A stretch of DNA of 34,721 nucleotides from Stagnihabitans sp039932095 (GCA_039932095.1 JBDTQR010000017.1:1-34721), one strand, 5' to 3'; counted from the first letter of the stretch, positions 24,964 to 32,989 are shown. Numbers and translations are program-made. Notes: generated by a model from the sequence alone, not told the origin.

Positions 24964-24992
24964 GGGCGGCAGGGCAACCTGCCGCCCTTTTT
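24964..24992 (+). terminator. Rho-independent terminator after the DUF4331 gene
   Basis: GGGCGGCAGG (24964-24973) pairs perfectly with CCTGCCGCCC (24978-24987) around a GCAA tetraloop and is followed by TTTTT. This separates the T2SS-linked region from the bufferin-like operon. Confidence 0.9.
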
Positions 24993-25106
24993 GTAACATT
25001 CCACCACCGCAAACACCGTTTCGTGAGCACTGTAACAAAGCCCCCCGTGACCGGACTAACCTGTATGGACCCGATGGCCGGGATCCTTGTTCAACTGGAG
25101 AATGCT

Positions 25107-25418
25107 ATGACCATGAAAACCTCGACCATCAGCCTCGGTGCCTCGCTGGCTTGCGCGATGACCCTGATGTCGGCCACTGCCTCGCTGGCCGACACCAAAA
25201 TGGAGAAATGCTTCGGCGTGGCTCTGGCCGGCCAGAACGACTGCGCCGCTGGTGCTGGCACCACCTGCGCTGGCACTTCGAAAGTGGATTATCAGGGCAA
25301 TTCTTTCAAACTGGTTCCGGAAGGCACCTGCATGACGATGGAACTACCCGCCGCCGCCGATGGCACCATGCGTCAGGGTTCGATGGAAGCTCAGATGCGT
25401 GACATCCCGCAAACCTGA
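25107..25418 (+). CDS. DUF2282 small periplasmic protein, bufferin (BufA1)-like
   Basis: 103 residues. A signal peptide is cleaved near ASLA-D at 28. The mature part has four cysteines (35, 46, 54, 75) in the DUF2282 pattern: EKCFGVALAGQNDCAAG, then TTCAG, then LVPEGTC. DUF2282 proteins of the BufA1 group are precursors of bufferins, peptides whose cysteines are modified by MNIO (BufB/BufC) enzymes to bind copper. Here no bufB or bufC is seen in the window, so modification is uncertain. The C-terminal tail is Met-rich and Met/Gln/Asp-containing. The ATG at 25107 has GGAG upstream with six bases spacing; longer frames upstream have no signal peptide. It is followed by a hairpin and the CcdA-like gene. 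Confidence 0.85.
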   Translation: MTMKTSTISLGASLACAMTLMSATASLADTKMEKCFGVALAGQNDCAAGAGTTCAGTSKVDYQGNSFKLVPEGTCMTMELPAAADGTMRQGSMEAQMRDIPQT

Positions 25419-25427
25419 GCTTTCTCC

Positions 25428-25457
25428 GGTCGCGGCCCAGGGATCAGGGCCGCGACC
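25428..25457 (+). terminator. intercistronic hairpin after the bufferin-like gene
   Basis: GGTCGCGGCCC (25428-25438) pairs perfectly with GGGCCGCGACC (25447-25457) with an eight-base loop, followed by only GTTT. It may act as a partial terminator or mRNA stabiliser, giving the small protein gene more transcript than the genes behind it. Confidence 0.6.
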
Positions 25458-25481
25458 GTTTACCCACCGGAAGGCAGCACA

Positions 25482-26192
25482 ATGGAAATCATCTTCGGTT
25501 ATCTTGCGGGACTGTTGACCCTGATCAACCCCTGCGTTCTGCCGATCCTGCCCATCGTCCTGACCGCCAGCCTGCGCGCCGACCGTCGCGCGCCGCTGTT
25601 CCTCGCCGCCGGGATGAGCGTCAGCTTCGTCGCCCTTGGCCTGGCTGTCGCCACCATCGGACCGGCGCTCGGCATTCAGGAAGAAACCGTTTCTCGCACC
25701 GCAGCTTTTCTGATGATGGCTTTCGGCGCAATCATGCTGGTCCCGTCTTTCGGCACCCAGTTTGCCACCGCGACCGCCGGCATCGCCGCCCGCGCGGATG
25801 CGGGCATCGCCGCGACCGACACCGGCCTGCCCAGCCAGTTCCTCGGTGGCGCACTGCTCGGCGCGGTGTGGAGCCCGTGCATCGGCCCGACCCTCGGGGC
25901 TGCGATAGGTTTCGCGGCGCAGGGCCAGAACCTTGCCCATGCCGCGATGGTGATGCTGGCCTTCGCGCTCGGCGTTTCCACGCTGATCATCGCGCTTGCC
26001 TACGGCGCCCGCTCTGTCTTGCAACGCCACCTCGCCACCCTGCGCAGCATCGCCATTCAGTCCAAACCCATCATGGGCGCGGTGTTCGTCCTGGTTGGTG
26101 CCACACTGTTCTTCCATCTCAACCGCCCCGTCGAGGCATGGCTGCTGTCGGTCTTGCCGCCCTGGCTCGTCGACCTATCCGTCACTTTGTGA
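25482..26192 (+). CDS. CcdA-like thiol-disulfide transporter
   Basis: 236 residues with six membrane helices. The paired redox cysteines are Cys18 in INPCVLPILP and Cys133 in WSPCIGPTLG, the diagnostic arrangement of CcdA/DsbD-type proteins, which carry electrons from cytoplasmic thioredoxin to periplasmic partners. A GGAAGG ribosome-binding site precedes the ATG. The following gene is a periplasmic thioredoxin, and the preceding one is a Cys-rich small protein, so this pair may keep bufferin cysteines reduced. The usual c-type cytochrome maturation genes are not here. It ends 11 bases before the thioredoxin gene. Confidence 0.88.
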   Translation: MEIIFGYLAGLLTLINPCVLPILPIVLTASLRADRRAPLFLAAGMSVSFVALGLAVATIGPALGIQEETVSRTAAFLMMAFGAIMLVPSFGTQFATATAGIAARADAGIAATDTGLPSQFLGGALLGAVWSPCIGPTLGAAIGFAAQGQNLAHAAMVMLAFALGVSTLIIALAYGARSVLQRHLATLRSIAIQSKPIMGAVFVLVGATLFFHLNRPVEAWLLSVLPPWLVDLSVTL

Positions 26193-26203
26193 AAGGTTTC
26201 ACC

Positions 26204-26620
26204 ATGAAACGCCGCAGCTTTCTGACCCTCGCTGGTGCAGGCATCACCCTGCCGCTGTTCTCGCTTCCGGCCAAAGCCGCCGACCGGGTGTTCTACACCC
26301 CTGGCCTGGCTGAAAAGGCCATGGCCGACGGCCAGGTCGTCCTTCTGGATTTCTGGACCAATTGGTGCTCCACCTGCGCTGCGCAGGGGCGCGCGATAGA
26401 CGCGATCCGCGCTGCCAACCCGGCCTATGACAAGGCGATCACTTTCATCACCGTCGATTGGGATGTCTACGCCGACAGCGACCTGTCCATGGCTCTGCAG
26501 ATCCCGCGCCGTTCCACCCTCGTCGCTTTCAAAGGCAACACCGAACTTGGTCGCATCGTCGCGGGCACGTCCCAGGCCGATATCAAGGCCCTGCTCGATC
26601 TCGCTCTGACCGCCGCCTGA
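26204..26620 (+). CDS. periplasmic thioredoxin-fold protein with Tat-type signal
   Basis: 138 residues. The N-terminus MKRRSFLTLAG is a twin-arginine signal (RRSFL) with cleavage near AKA-A at 25. The thioredoxin domain has FWTNWCSTCAAQ, with a CxxC at Cys55-Cys58 and the downstream FITVDWDVYAD plus IPRRSTLVAF region containing the cis-proline area (which here reads R-R-S-T rather than the usual P-T). GAAAGG lies seven bases before the ATG. It probably receives electrons from the CcdA-like protein and reduces a periplasmic target. Closest analogues are the C-terminal domain of DsbD and related thiol:disulfide interchange proteins. Confidence 0.85.
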   Translation: MKRRSFLTLAGAGITLPLFSLPAKAADRVFYTPGLAEKAMADGQVVLLDFWTNWCSTCAAQGRAIDAIRAANPAYDKAITFITVDWDVYADSDLSMALQIPRRSTLVAFKGNTELGRIVAGTSQADIKALLDLALTAA

Positions 26621-26689
26621 CCGAACTGGCATAACCAAACGATTTGCGGCATTGCAGTCTCAGACCCTCCGCCGCAAACAAAGGCCGCA

Positions 26690-27316
26690 ATGATCGACGC
26701 CAAACTGCTGCCCCTGCAGCGCCGCCTGCTTGCCACTCCGGCCCGCCTTCTGGCGGCGCGCGGCGTCTTGGCCGATCACGTCAGCCTTGCCGGTTTCGCG
26801 CTTGGCGTGCTCACGGTTCCCGCCCTTGCCACCCACCACACCACACTCGCCCTGATCCTGCTTGCTCTCAACCGCAGCGCTGATGGTCTGGATGGCGCCG
26901 TCGCCCGTCTCGACGGCCCAACAGACCGCGGCGCTTTCCTGGACATCGCCCTCGACTTCGTGTTCTACGCCCTGTTTCCCCTCGGCTTCGCCCTCGCCAA
27001 CCCGGCATTCAACGCGCTGCCCGCCGCCGTCCTGATCGCGTCTTTCGTCGGCACCGGCTCATCCTTTCTCGCCTTCGCCGCCGTGGCCGCCAAACAGGGC
27101 AAAACCACCGCCGCTTACCCCAGCAAGGGCATCTACTATCTCGGCGGCCTGACCGAGGGCGCCGAGACCATTGCGCTTTTCATCCTGTTCTGTGTGTTCC
27201 CGGCGGCTTTCCCGACCCTCGCCTACCTGTTCGCCGCGGCCTGCGCCGTGACCACCTTGCTCAGGTGGCATCAAGGCTGGACCGCTTTCACAAGTCCCGC
27301 ATCGGAGTCGCCATGA
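26690..27316 (+). CDS. CDP-alcohol phosphatidyltransferase family protein, YnjF-like
   Basis: 208 residues, about six membrane helices. The catalytic CDP-alcohol motif is intact: Asp65, Asp68, Gly69, Ala72-Arg73, Gly81, Asp85, Asp89 in DGLDGAVARLDGPTDRGAFL and following. The Arg-Gly gap is seven residues, one fewer than the textbook spacing. Such enzymes join an alcohol to a CDP-activated lipid head. Its place just before YnjB/C/D-type genes resembles the E. coli ynjBCD-ynjE-ynjF set, so I call it YnjF-like. AAAGG precedes the ATG. The stop overlaps the next ATG (ATGA). The substrate is unknown. Confidence 0.8.
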   Translation: MIDAKLLPLQRRLLATPARLLAARGVLADHVSLAGFALGVLTVPALATHHTTLALILLALNRSADGLDGAVARLDGPTDRGAFLDIALDFVFYALFPLGFALANPAFNALPAAVLIASFVGTGSSFLAFAAVAAKQGKTTAAYPSKGIYYLGGLTEGAETIALFILFCVFPAAFPTLAYLFAAACAVTTLLRWHQGWTAFTSPASESP

Positions 27317-28494
27317 AACTGACCCTGCTCGCCGTCCTCGCCCTTACCGCCACGCCCGTCCTGGCGGACTGGCAGCAGACCCTCGACGCTGCCAGAGGCC
27401 AGACCGTCTACTGGAACGCCTGGGGCGGTGATGAGCGGACCAATGCTTTCATCGCCTGGGTGGGCGAACAGACCGCGGCGAAATACGGTGTCACGATCGA
27501 ACAGGTGAAACTGACCGACACCGCCGAAGCCGTCACCCGCGTCGTTTCCGAAAAGGCCGCAGGACAGGATCAGGGCGGCTCTGTCGACCTGATATGGATC
27601 AACGGTCCGAACTTCCTCGCCATGAAAGCCCAAGGCCTTCTCCACGGCCCTTTCGTGGCAGACCTGCCGAATTCGCAATACCTCGACCTGTCGCCAACCT
27701 CCGCCGCCTCGGTCGATTTCACCACGCCGGTCGAGGGTATGGAAAGCCCGTGGCGGCTGGCGAAATTCGTCTTCACCTATGACAGCGCCCGGGTGAAAGA
27801 ACCGCCGATGACCATGGCAGACTTTCCGGCCTGGGCCGCAGCGCATCCCGGCCGCTTCACCCATCCCGACCCGTCCAACTTCATGGGCGCCACCTTCCTG
27901 AAACAGGCGCTGATCGAACTCGCCCCCGACCCGGTCGTCCTGCAAAGCCCGGCAACCGACGCCAGCTTTGCCGCCGCCACGGCCCCGCTTTGGGCCTGGT
28001 ACGACGCGCTCCGCCCAAACCTCTGGCATCAGGGTGCCACTTTCCCGGAAAACCAATCCGCCCAGCAGCAACTGCTGAATGATGGCGAAGTGGATATGTC
28101 GATGTCCTTCGACCCCGCCTCCACCGCCGCCGCCATCGGTCAGGGCCTGCTGCCCGCCACCGCCCGGGTATTCGTGCCGGACGGCGGCTCCATCGGCAAC
28201 ATCTCGTATGTCGCCATCCCCTACAACGCCGCCCATGCCGCCGGGGCCGAGGTCGTGGCCAACTTCCTGCTCGACCCGGCGACGCAGGCCCATATGCAGG
28301 ACATCGAGGTGCTCGGCTCCTACTCCGTCCTTGACGACAGCAAACTTGACGACGCCGCCATCGCCGACTTCGCCGCTCTGCCGACCGCACCGGCGCTGCC
28401 CAGCCTGGCCGACCTCGGCCCGACCCTTTTGGAACCCGATGCCAGCTGGATGACCCGGCTCACCGCAGAATGGGCCCGGCGCTACACGAAATGA
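27313..28494 (+). CDS. YnjB-like ABC transporter substrate-binding protein
   Basis: 393 residues with a cleavable signal peptide (MKLTLLAVLALTATPVLA). The domain starts DWQQTLDAARGQTVYWNAWGGDERTNAF, and contains VDLIWINGPNFLAMKAQGLL and LLNDGEVDMSMSFDPASTAAAI, typical of the type 2 binding proteins (spermidine/iron-thiamine-like fold) used by YnjBCD transporters. The substrate of this family is not established. The ATG at 27313 overlaps the stop of the YnjF-like gene. The stop overlaps the permease start (ATGA). Confidence 0.82.
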   Translation: MKLTLLAVLALTATPVLADWQQTLDAARGQTVYWNAWGGDERTNAFIAWVGEQTAAKYGVTIEQVKLTDTAEAVTRVVSEKAAGQDQGGSVDLIWINGPNFLAMKAQGLLHGPFVADLPNSQYLDLSPTSAASVDFTTPVEGMESPWRLAKFVFTYDSARVKEPPMTMADFPAWAAAHPGRFTHPDPSNFMGATFLKQALIELAPDPVVLQSPATDASFAAATAPLWAWYDALRPNLWHQGATFPENQSAQQQLLNDGEVDMSMSFDPASTAAAIGQGLLPATARVFVPDGGSIGNISYVAIPYNAAHAAGAEVVANFLLDPATQAHMQDIEVLGSYSVLDDSKLDDAAIADFAALPTAPALPSLADLGPTLLEPDASWMTRLTAEWARRYTK

Positions 28495-30194
28495 GCCATG
28501 ACGGGCGAAACCTCAGAGGGATGGTGCTCGGCGTGGTCAGTTTCGGCCTGATCGCGCCGATCCTGCTCGGCCTGTGGCAAACTGCCACGGCCGCGTTCGG
28601 CATCCTGCCCGCCCTCGGCCACCAGACCCCGACCCTCGCGCCGTGGGCAATGCTCGCCGATCTGCCCGGTTTTGCCACCAGCCTGCGCATGACCCTGGTC
28701 ACTGGCCTCGGCTCCACGCTCCTCGCGCTGCTCCTCGCCACCGGCTTCTGCGCCACGGTCCATGCCAGACTGCCGCCCGGTTCTGCCCGCCTCCTCACGC
28801 CGTTCCTCGCCGTCCCCCATGCCGCGATGGCCGTCGGCCTCGCCTTTCTGCTGGCCCCGTCCGGCTGGATTGCCCGCGCCATGGCCCCGCTGGCAGGCTG
28901 GATGACCCCGCCCGACATCGCCACCGTCAACGATGACTGGGGCGTGGCGCTGACCATCGGTCTGCTGGTCAAGGAGCTGCCGTTTCTCCTGCTGGTCATC
29001 CTGTCGGCCCTGTCGCAGATCCCTGTCGCCCGCCAGATGGCCGCAGGTCGCGCCCTGGGCTATGGACGTGGCGTGGTCTGGGTCAAGATCATCATGCCGC
29101 AGGTCTGGCCGCTGGTCCGCCTGCCGGTCTGGGTCACCCTCGCCTATGCCCTGTCAGCGGTGGACATGGCGATCATCCTCGGCCCGTCCAACCCGCCGAC
29201 CCTTGCTGTCGCCATCATGCGCTGGTTCTTCGACCCCGACCCACAGATGATCCTGCCCGCCTCCGCCGGGGCGATCCTGCAGGCCACATTGGTCGCCGCG
29301 GGCGTCACCCTGCTCTACATCGCCGAACGCGTCGCTGCGCCGATCGGTCGCTGGTGGCTGCGTCGCGGCGGCCGTGGCCTGTCCACCGAACCTGGCCTCT
29401 GGCTCGCCACGGCGGCCTCGGTTCTCCTGATGGCCGCTGGCCTGATTGCCATGCTGTCGCTGGTCACCTGGTCGCTCAGCTGGCGCTGGACCTTTCCAGA
29501 CCTGTTGCCTGCAAGCTGGTCGCTCAAACCTTGGGCCGCCCATTCCGGCGACTGGACCCGGGCCCTGAACCGCACCCTGATCCTTGCCCTCACCACCACC
29601 TGCCTGTCGCTTGTTCTGGCCATGGCCTGGCTGGAGGGCGAGGACCGCGCCCGTCGCGGCCGCGCCGCCTGGGCCGAGGCGCTGATCTACCTGCCGCTGC
29701 TGATCCCGCAAATCGGCTTCCTCTACGGCCTCAACGTCGTTTTCCTGCGTCTGGGTCTCGGCGGCAGCCTGACTGCCGTCATCTGGGCGCAGACCCTGTT
29801 CGTCTTCCCCTATGTCATGATCACCCTGTCCGACCCGTGGCGAGCGCTCGATCCCCGGATCACCGCCACCGCCGCCGCCCTTGGCGCCGGCCCGACCCGC
29901 CGCCTGATCGCCGTGAAACTGCCGATCCTGCTGCGGCCGATCCTCACCGCTGCCGCCATCGGCGTGGCCGTCTCGGTTGCACAGTACTTGCCAACCCTGT
30001 TCATGGGGGCAGGTCGCATTGCCACGCTGACAACCGAGGCCGTGGCCCTGTCCTCCGGCTCTGATCGTCGCGTCACCGGTGTCTATGCCACCCTGCAGGC
30101 GGCGCTGCCTTTCGCCGCCTATTTCGTCGCCTTCGCAATCCCGGCCATGCTGCACCGCAACCGCCGCGCCCTGAGCGGAGCCTCCCACGCATGA
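28491..30194 (+). CDS. YnjC-like ABC transporter double permease
   Basis: 567 residues with about twelve membrane helices, in two fused permease halves (about 1-290 and 305-567). Each half has an EAA-type loop: AGRALGYGRGVVWVKIIMPQ in the first and AAALGAGPTRRLIAVKLPIL in the second, where the ATPase docks. Fusion of both permeases is characteristic of YnjC and Fe3+/thiamine-type systems. The ATG at 28491 overlaps the binding-protein stop. The stop overlaps the ATPase start (ATGA). Confidence 0.88.
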   Translation: MSHDGRNLRGMVLGVVSFGLIAPILLGLWQTATAAFGILPALGHQTPTLAPWAMLADLPGFATSLRMTLVTGLGSTLLALLLATGFCATVHARLPPGSARLLTPFLAVPHAAMAVGLAFLLAPSGWIARAMAPLAGWMTPPDIATVNDDWGVALTIGLLVKELPFLLLVILSALSQIPVARQMAAGRALGYGRGVVWVKIIMPQVWPLVRLPVWVTLAYALSAVDMAIILGPSNPPTLAVAIMRWFFDPDPQMILPASAGAILQATLVAAGVTLLYIAERVAAPIGRWWLRRGGRGLSTEPGLWLATAASVLLMAAGLIAMLSLVTWSLSWRWTFPDLLPASWSLKPWAAHSGDWTRALNRTLILALTTTCLSLVLAMAWLEGEDRARRGRAAWAEALIYLPLLIPQIGFLYGLNVVFLRLGLGGSLTAVIWAQTLFVFPYVMITLSDPWRALDPRITATAAALGAGPTRRLIAVKLPILLRPILTAAAIGVAVSVAQYLPTLFMGAGRIATLTTEAVALSSGSDRRVTGVYATLQAALPFAAYFVAFAIPAMLHRNRRALSGASHA

Positions 30195-30832
30195 GCCTTG
30201 ATCTGACCGCCATCTGCATCCGCAACACCGCAGGCAAGGCACTGTTTGCTCCGCTGACCCTGCGCGTTCCGCCCGGTGAAGTCGTCACGGTGATGGGTCC
30301 ATCCGGCGTTGGCAAGTCTACCCTGCTTGACGGCATTGGCGGCCATCTGTCCCACGGTTTCCACCTGACCGGTACAGTCATGCTGAATGACCAGGACGTC
30401 ACCCATACCCCGGCAGAGGCGCGCCGCATCGGCGTGGTGTTTCAGGATGCGTTGCTGTTCCCGCATCTGTCGGTCGGCGACAACCTCGCCTTTGGCCTGC
30501 CGCAGCATCTGAAGGGCCGCGACCCGCGCCGCGCCGCTGTCGACGCTGCCCTTGATCAGGCGGGCCTCGACGGACTTTACAGCCGTGACCCCGCCACCCT
30601 GTCCGGTGGCCAACGCGCCCGCGCCGCCCTGATGCGCAGCCTGCTGGCCGAACCGCTGGCCCTGCTCTTGGATGAACCCTTCGCCAAACTTGACGCGGCA
30701 TTGCGCGATGACATCCGCCAGTTCACCTTTGCCCATGTCCACCAACGCGCCATCCCGACCTTGATGGTCACCCACGACCCTGCCGACGCCGATGCCGCCT
30801 CGGGCGAGGTCATCCAGCTGACGACGCTATAA
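30191..30832 (+). CDS. YnjD-like ABC transporter ATPase
   Basis: 213 residues, the short ABC length of YnjD. Walker A GPSGVGKST (36-44), Q-loop VVFQD (83-87), signature LSGGQRARAAL (137-147), Walker B ALLLDEP (157-163) and the H-loop His195 are present. It lacks any extra regulatory domain. It completes a ynjB-C-D transporter. The last six bases overlap the convergent anti-sigma gene on the other strand. Confidence 0.93.
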   Translation: MSLDLTAICIRNTAGKALFAPLTLRVPPGEVVTVMGPSGVGKSTLLDGIGGHLSHGFHLTGTVMLNDQDVTHTPAEARRIGVVFQDALLFPHLSVGDNLAFGLPQHLKGRDPRRAAVDAALDQAGLDGLYSRDPATLSGGQRARAALMRSLLAEPLALLLDEPFAKLDAALRDDIRQFTFAHVHQRAIPTLMVTHDPADADAASGEVIQLTTL

Positions 30833-31060
30833 CCGCCGCGCCGCCTCGGCCAAGATCGCCGAAATTCGCGCGTCATTGTCCGCCGCCACCGGCGCAACCG
30901 GTATCGAGGTCAACGCCCGCGTCACCCGCATCTGCGCAATGAACGCCGAACAGCCTTTGCAGATCGTCAGATGCAACCGCATTTGCGCCCGCTCCCACAG
31001 CGTCAACTCGCCGTCGATCAGGGCACTGGCGCGGGCAGCAACCTCTTTGCAGCTTAACAT
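30827..31060 (-). CDS. soluble zinc-finger anti-sigma factor (zf-HC2/ZAS type)
   Basis: 77 residues without membrane helix, so cytoplasmic. The ZAS signature is His30-x3-Cys34-x2-Cys37 (HLTICKGC) with Cys4 as a possible fourth ligand. The rest is helical. Such proteins hold ECF sigma factors until oxidation or another signal releases zinc. GAAGGG precedes the ATG at about ten bases. It follows the sigma gene by 92 bases on the same strand, and converges with the YnjD-like ATPase gene, overlapping it by six bases. Confidence 0.85.
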   Translation of the reverse strand: MLSCKEVAARASALIDGELTLWERAQMRLHLTICKGCSAFIAQMRVTRALTSIPVAPVAADNDARISAILAEAARRL

Positions 31061-31096
31061 CGCAAGCCATCCCTTCGCGGCAAGTCATACAGATAA

Positions 31097-31122
31097 GACG
31101 CCCGAGAGACCGCCCCGTTACA
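31097..31122 (-). promoter_or_regulatory. possible ECF-type promoter before the anti-sigma gene
   Basis: On the minus strand TGTAAC (31122-31117), a 16-base spacer and CGTC (31100-31097) form an ECF-like -35/-10 pair in the sigma/anti-sigma gap. The pattern differs from the TGAAAC-N17-CGTA sites, both in bases and spacing. Confidence 0.4.
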
Positions 31123-31152
31123 TCCGGCCGGAATATAAGTAACATACTCCAA

Positions 31153-31758
31153 TCACCCAACCCCCCGCACCAGCCCGTCAAGATGCGCCCGCACTGTCAG
31201 CCGGGCCCGGTGCAGCAACACCCGCATGTTGGCCTCGGTGATCCCCAAGGCAGCGCAAACCTCGCCAGCCTCCATGCCCTCCTGACCGCGCAAGATCAGA
31301 ACCGCCCGCTGCCCGGCCGGCAGCGCGTCAATCGCCAGCGTGACCTGCGCCAATACCGTTCGCCCTGCCACGATCCGTTCTGCCGTCACCTCGTCCCACA
31401 GCTCCGGCATGTCCTTCCAATGGCCCCGCCCATCAAACGCCGCGGCCAGATTGTCCTCTTCCCCGCCGGCATCGAACGACACCATCCGGCCATCGCGCGA
31501 AGCCCGGCTGCGCGCCTTGTTGATCAGGATGGCAAAGATCCAGCTTGCCAGCGACGACCGTCCCTCGAACCCGCCAATGCTCTGTAACACCGCCACCCAG
31601 GTGTCCTGCGCCACCTCTTCCGCAACGGCCCGGCTTTCCACGATCCCCATCGCAACCCGGATCAGCGCGGCCATATGCCGCCGGTACAGCGCCTCAAACG
31701 CCGCCCGTTCCCCCGCCACCAGCCGCACCACCAGGGCGCTTTCGCCGCGATCCGTCAT
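31153..31758 (-). CDS. ECF-family RNA polymerase sigma factor
   Basis: 201 residues with sigma region 2 (about 8-80, FEALYRRHMAALIRVAMGIV ... AEEVAQDTWVAVLQSIGGFEG, ending ASWIFAILINKARS) and region 4 (about 140-195, LPAGQRAVLILRGQEGMEAGEVCAALGITEANMRVLLHRA). It lacks regions 1 and 3. Upstream Mets at 31782 and 31773 exist; the ATG at 31758 is chosen because GGCGGGAG lies five bases upstream. Its downstream partner is the ZAS anti-sigma factor. It could drive the YnjBCD/bufferin-like operon or the TGAAAC-type promoters. None is proven. Confidence 0.9.
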   Translation of the reverse strand: MTDRGESALVVRLVAGERAAFEALYRRHMAALIRVAMGIVESRAVAEEVAQDTWVAVLQSIGGFEGRSSLASWIFAILINKARSRASRDGRMVSFDAGGEEDNLAAAFDGRGHWKDMPELWDEVTAERIVAGRTVLAQVTLAIDALPAGQRAVLILRGQEGMEAGEVCAALGITEANMRVLLHRARLTVRAHLDGLVRGVG

Positions 31759-31839
31759 GCATGCTCCCGCCATCTCGGCCATAAAGCAGGCTTTCCCCGC
31801 GCCGGTCCAGCGCCCATCCCCAACCTCATTGCAATGTGA

Positions 31840-31860
31840 GAGCCTGTAACCCGCAGGCTC
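31840..31860 (-). terminator. weak hairpin at the end of the lacI-type gene
   Basis: GAGCCTG (31840-31846) and CAGGCTC (31854-31860) form a perfect 7-bp stem with a 7-base loop across the stop codon of the LacI-family gene. No T-run follows on the minus strand, so termination would be weak. Confidence 0.35.
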
Positions 31861-32884
31861 AGCCGCTGGTACGCCGGACCAGACTGGGTTCCACCAGCAC
31901 ATGCCGGGCTTGCGTGCGCCCGCCGATCCGGCTCAGCAGCATCTCGGTCGCCAGCGCCCCCAGATGGCGGCCCTGCTGGTCGATGCTTGACAAGTTGACC
32001 AGCGGCAGCGCCGCCACCCGGCTGTTGTCATAGCCGATGATCGCCAGATCCTCCGGCACCCTTATGCCGCGCATCTTGGCGGCGTTGATCAGGATCACCC
32101 CGTCCAGATCCGACCACACGAACACGGCCCGTGGCAAATGCCCGCCCGCCAGCAGCGCCTCGATCTCGGCACCGTGGCTCGTCGCGTCCCAGCCCAGCCG
32201 GTGAATCCGCGCAAAACGTTGCAACCCCAGCGCCGTCATCGCCGCCAGATACCCGGCCTCCCGCTGCCAGACGACATTCGCCGCCGTCGCATCCTCGACC
32301 TGCAGACTGATCATCATGATATCCTCATGACCCGCCCCGTGCAGCGCCTCCAGCGCAATCGCCACCCCGCGCTGGTCGTCCGAGTTGACCGTGTCGAACT
32401 CGGCGGCCGAGGCTTCGTGATGGCCGACCGCCACCATCGGAATCTGCCGGGCAAACCGCGCCAAGGTCTCGCCCGCCATGCGCGGCGCCACCAGAATCAA
32501 CCCGTCCATCCGGTTGTCGATCATCGATTCAATCAGCGACACCTCAATCGCCGTCGCCGATTGTCCCATTCCCATCAAGGCCTTGTAGTTCGACGGCGCC
32601 AGCACGCCGTTGATGCCGTCCACCACCTCGGGAATGAACGGATTGGCAATCTCCACCAGCAGAATGCCGATCATATAGGTCTGACCGCGCATCCCGCGCG
32701 CCGCCACGCTGGGCCTGTAGCCCAGGGCGTCAATTGCGGTCTGCACTTTCAGCCGCAGCGAATCGCTGACCCCGTAGGCGTTGCGCAACACCTTCGACAC
32801 CGCCGCCACGGACACGCCAGCCTGCGCCGCGACCGTCCGTATGGTCACACGCTCGCCACGCCTCGGGGCCTTTATGTCGTTCAT
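31859..32884 (-). CDS. LacI-family transcriptional regulator
   Basis: 341 residues. The LacI helix-turn-helix is at about 13-60 (VTIRTVAAQAGVSVAAVSKVLRN ... VQTAIDALGYRP, with the hinge helix) and a sugar-binding type 1 periplasmic-like domain follows (IGILLVEIANPFIPEVVDGI; DGLILVAPR; DDQRGVAIALEAL; VFVWSDLDGVILINAAKMRGIRVPEDLAIIGYDNS). It is divergent from the GH78 rhamnosidase gene, so it likely represses that gene and itself, released by a rhamnose-containing or related sugar. The ATG at 32884 has no strong ribosome-binding site. Confidence 0.9.
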   Translation of the reverse strand: MNDIKAPRRGERVTIRTVAAQAGVSVAAVSKVLRNAYGVSDSLRLKVQTAIDALGYRPSVAARGMRGQTYMIGILLVEIANPFIPEVVDGINGVLAPSNYKALMGMGQSATAIEVSLIESMIDNRMDGLILVAPRMAGETLARFARQIPMVAVGHHEASAAEFDTVNSDDQRGVAIALEALHGAGHEDIMMISLQVEDATAANVVWQREAGYLAAMTALGLQRFARIHRLGWDATSHGAEIEALLAGGHLPRAVFVWSDLDGVILINAAKMRGIRVPEDLAIIGYDNSRVAALPLVNLSSIDQQGRHLGALATEMLLSRIGGRTQARHVLVEPSLVRRTSG

Positions 32885-32900
32885 TTTACAGTGTTCCAGA

Positions 32901-32989
32901 ACCGGTTTTTCGGCCTCTTCAAACGCTACAAAGAAAACACTTGCAATGCAAAAGAATTTTGTAGAACGTTATATGGAGAACGGTCCACA
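32901..32989. promoter_or_regulatory. intergenic control region with LacI-type half-sites
   Basis: The 146-base gap between the LacI gene and the rhamnosidase gene contains AACCGGTT (32901-32908), CAAACGCTAC (32921-32930), TAGAACGTTATA (32963-32974, an imperfect palindrome centred on CG) and AGAACGGTCC (from 32978). LacI-family operators have a central CG step, so the palindrome is the best operator candidate. TTGCAATGCAA (32942-32952) is an additional short palindrome. Confidence 0.4.

Noticed and set aside
25023..25106. A longer form of the DUF2282 protein starting at 25023.
   Set aside because: It would bury the signal peptide behind 28 residues; ATG at 25107 has GGAG at the right distance.
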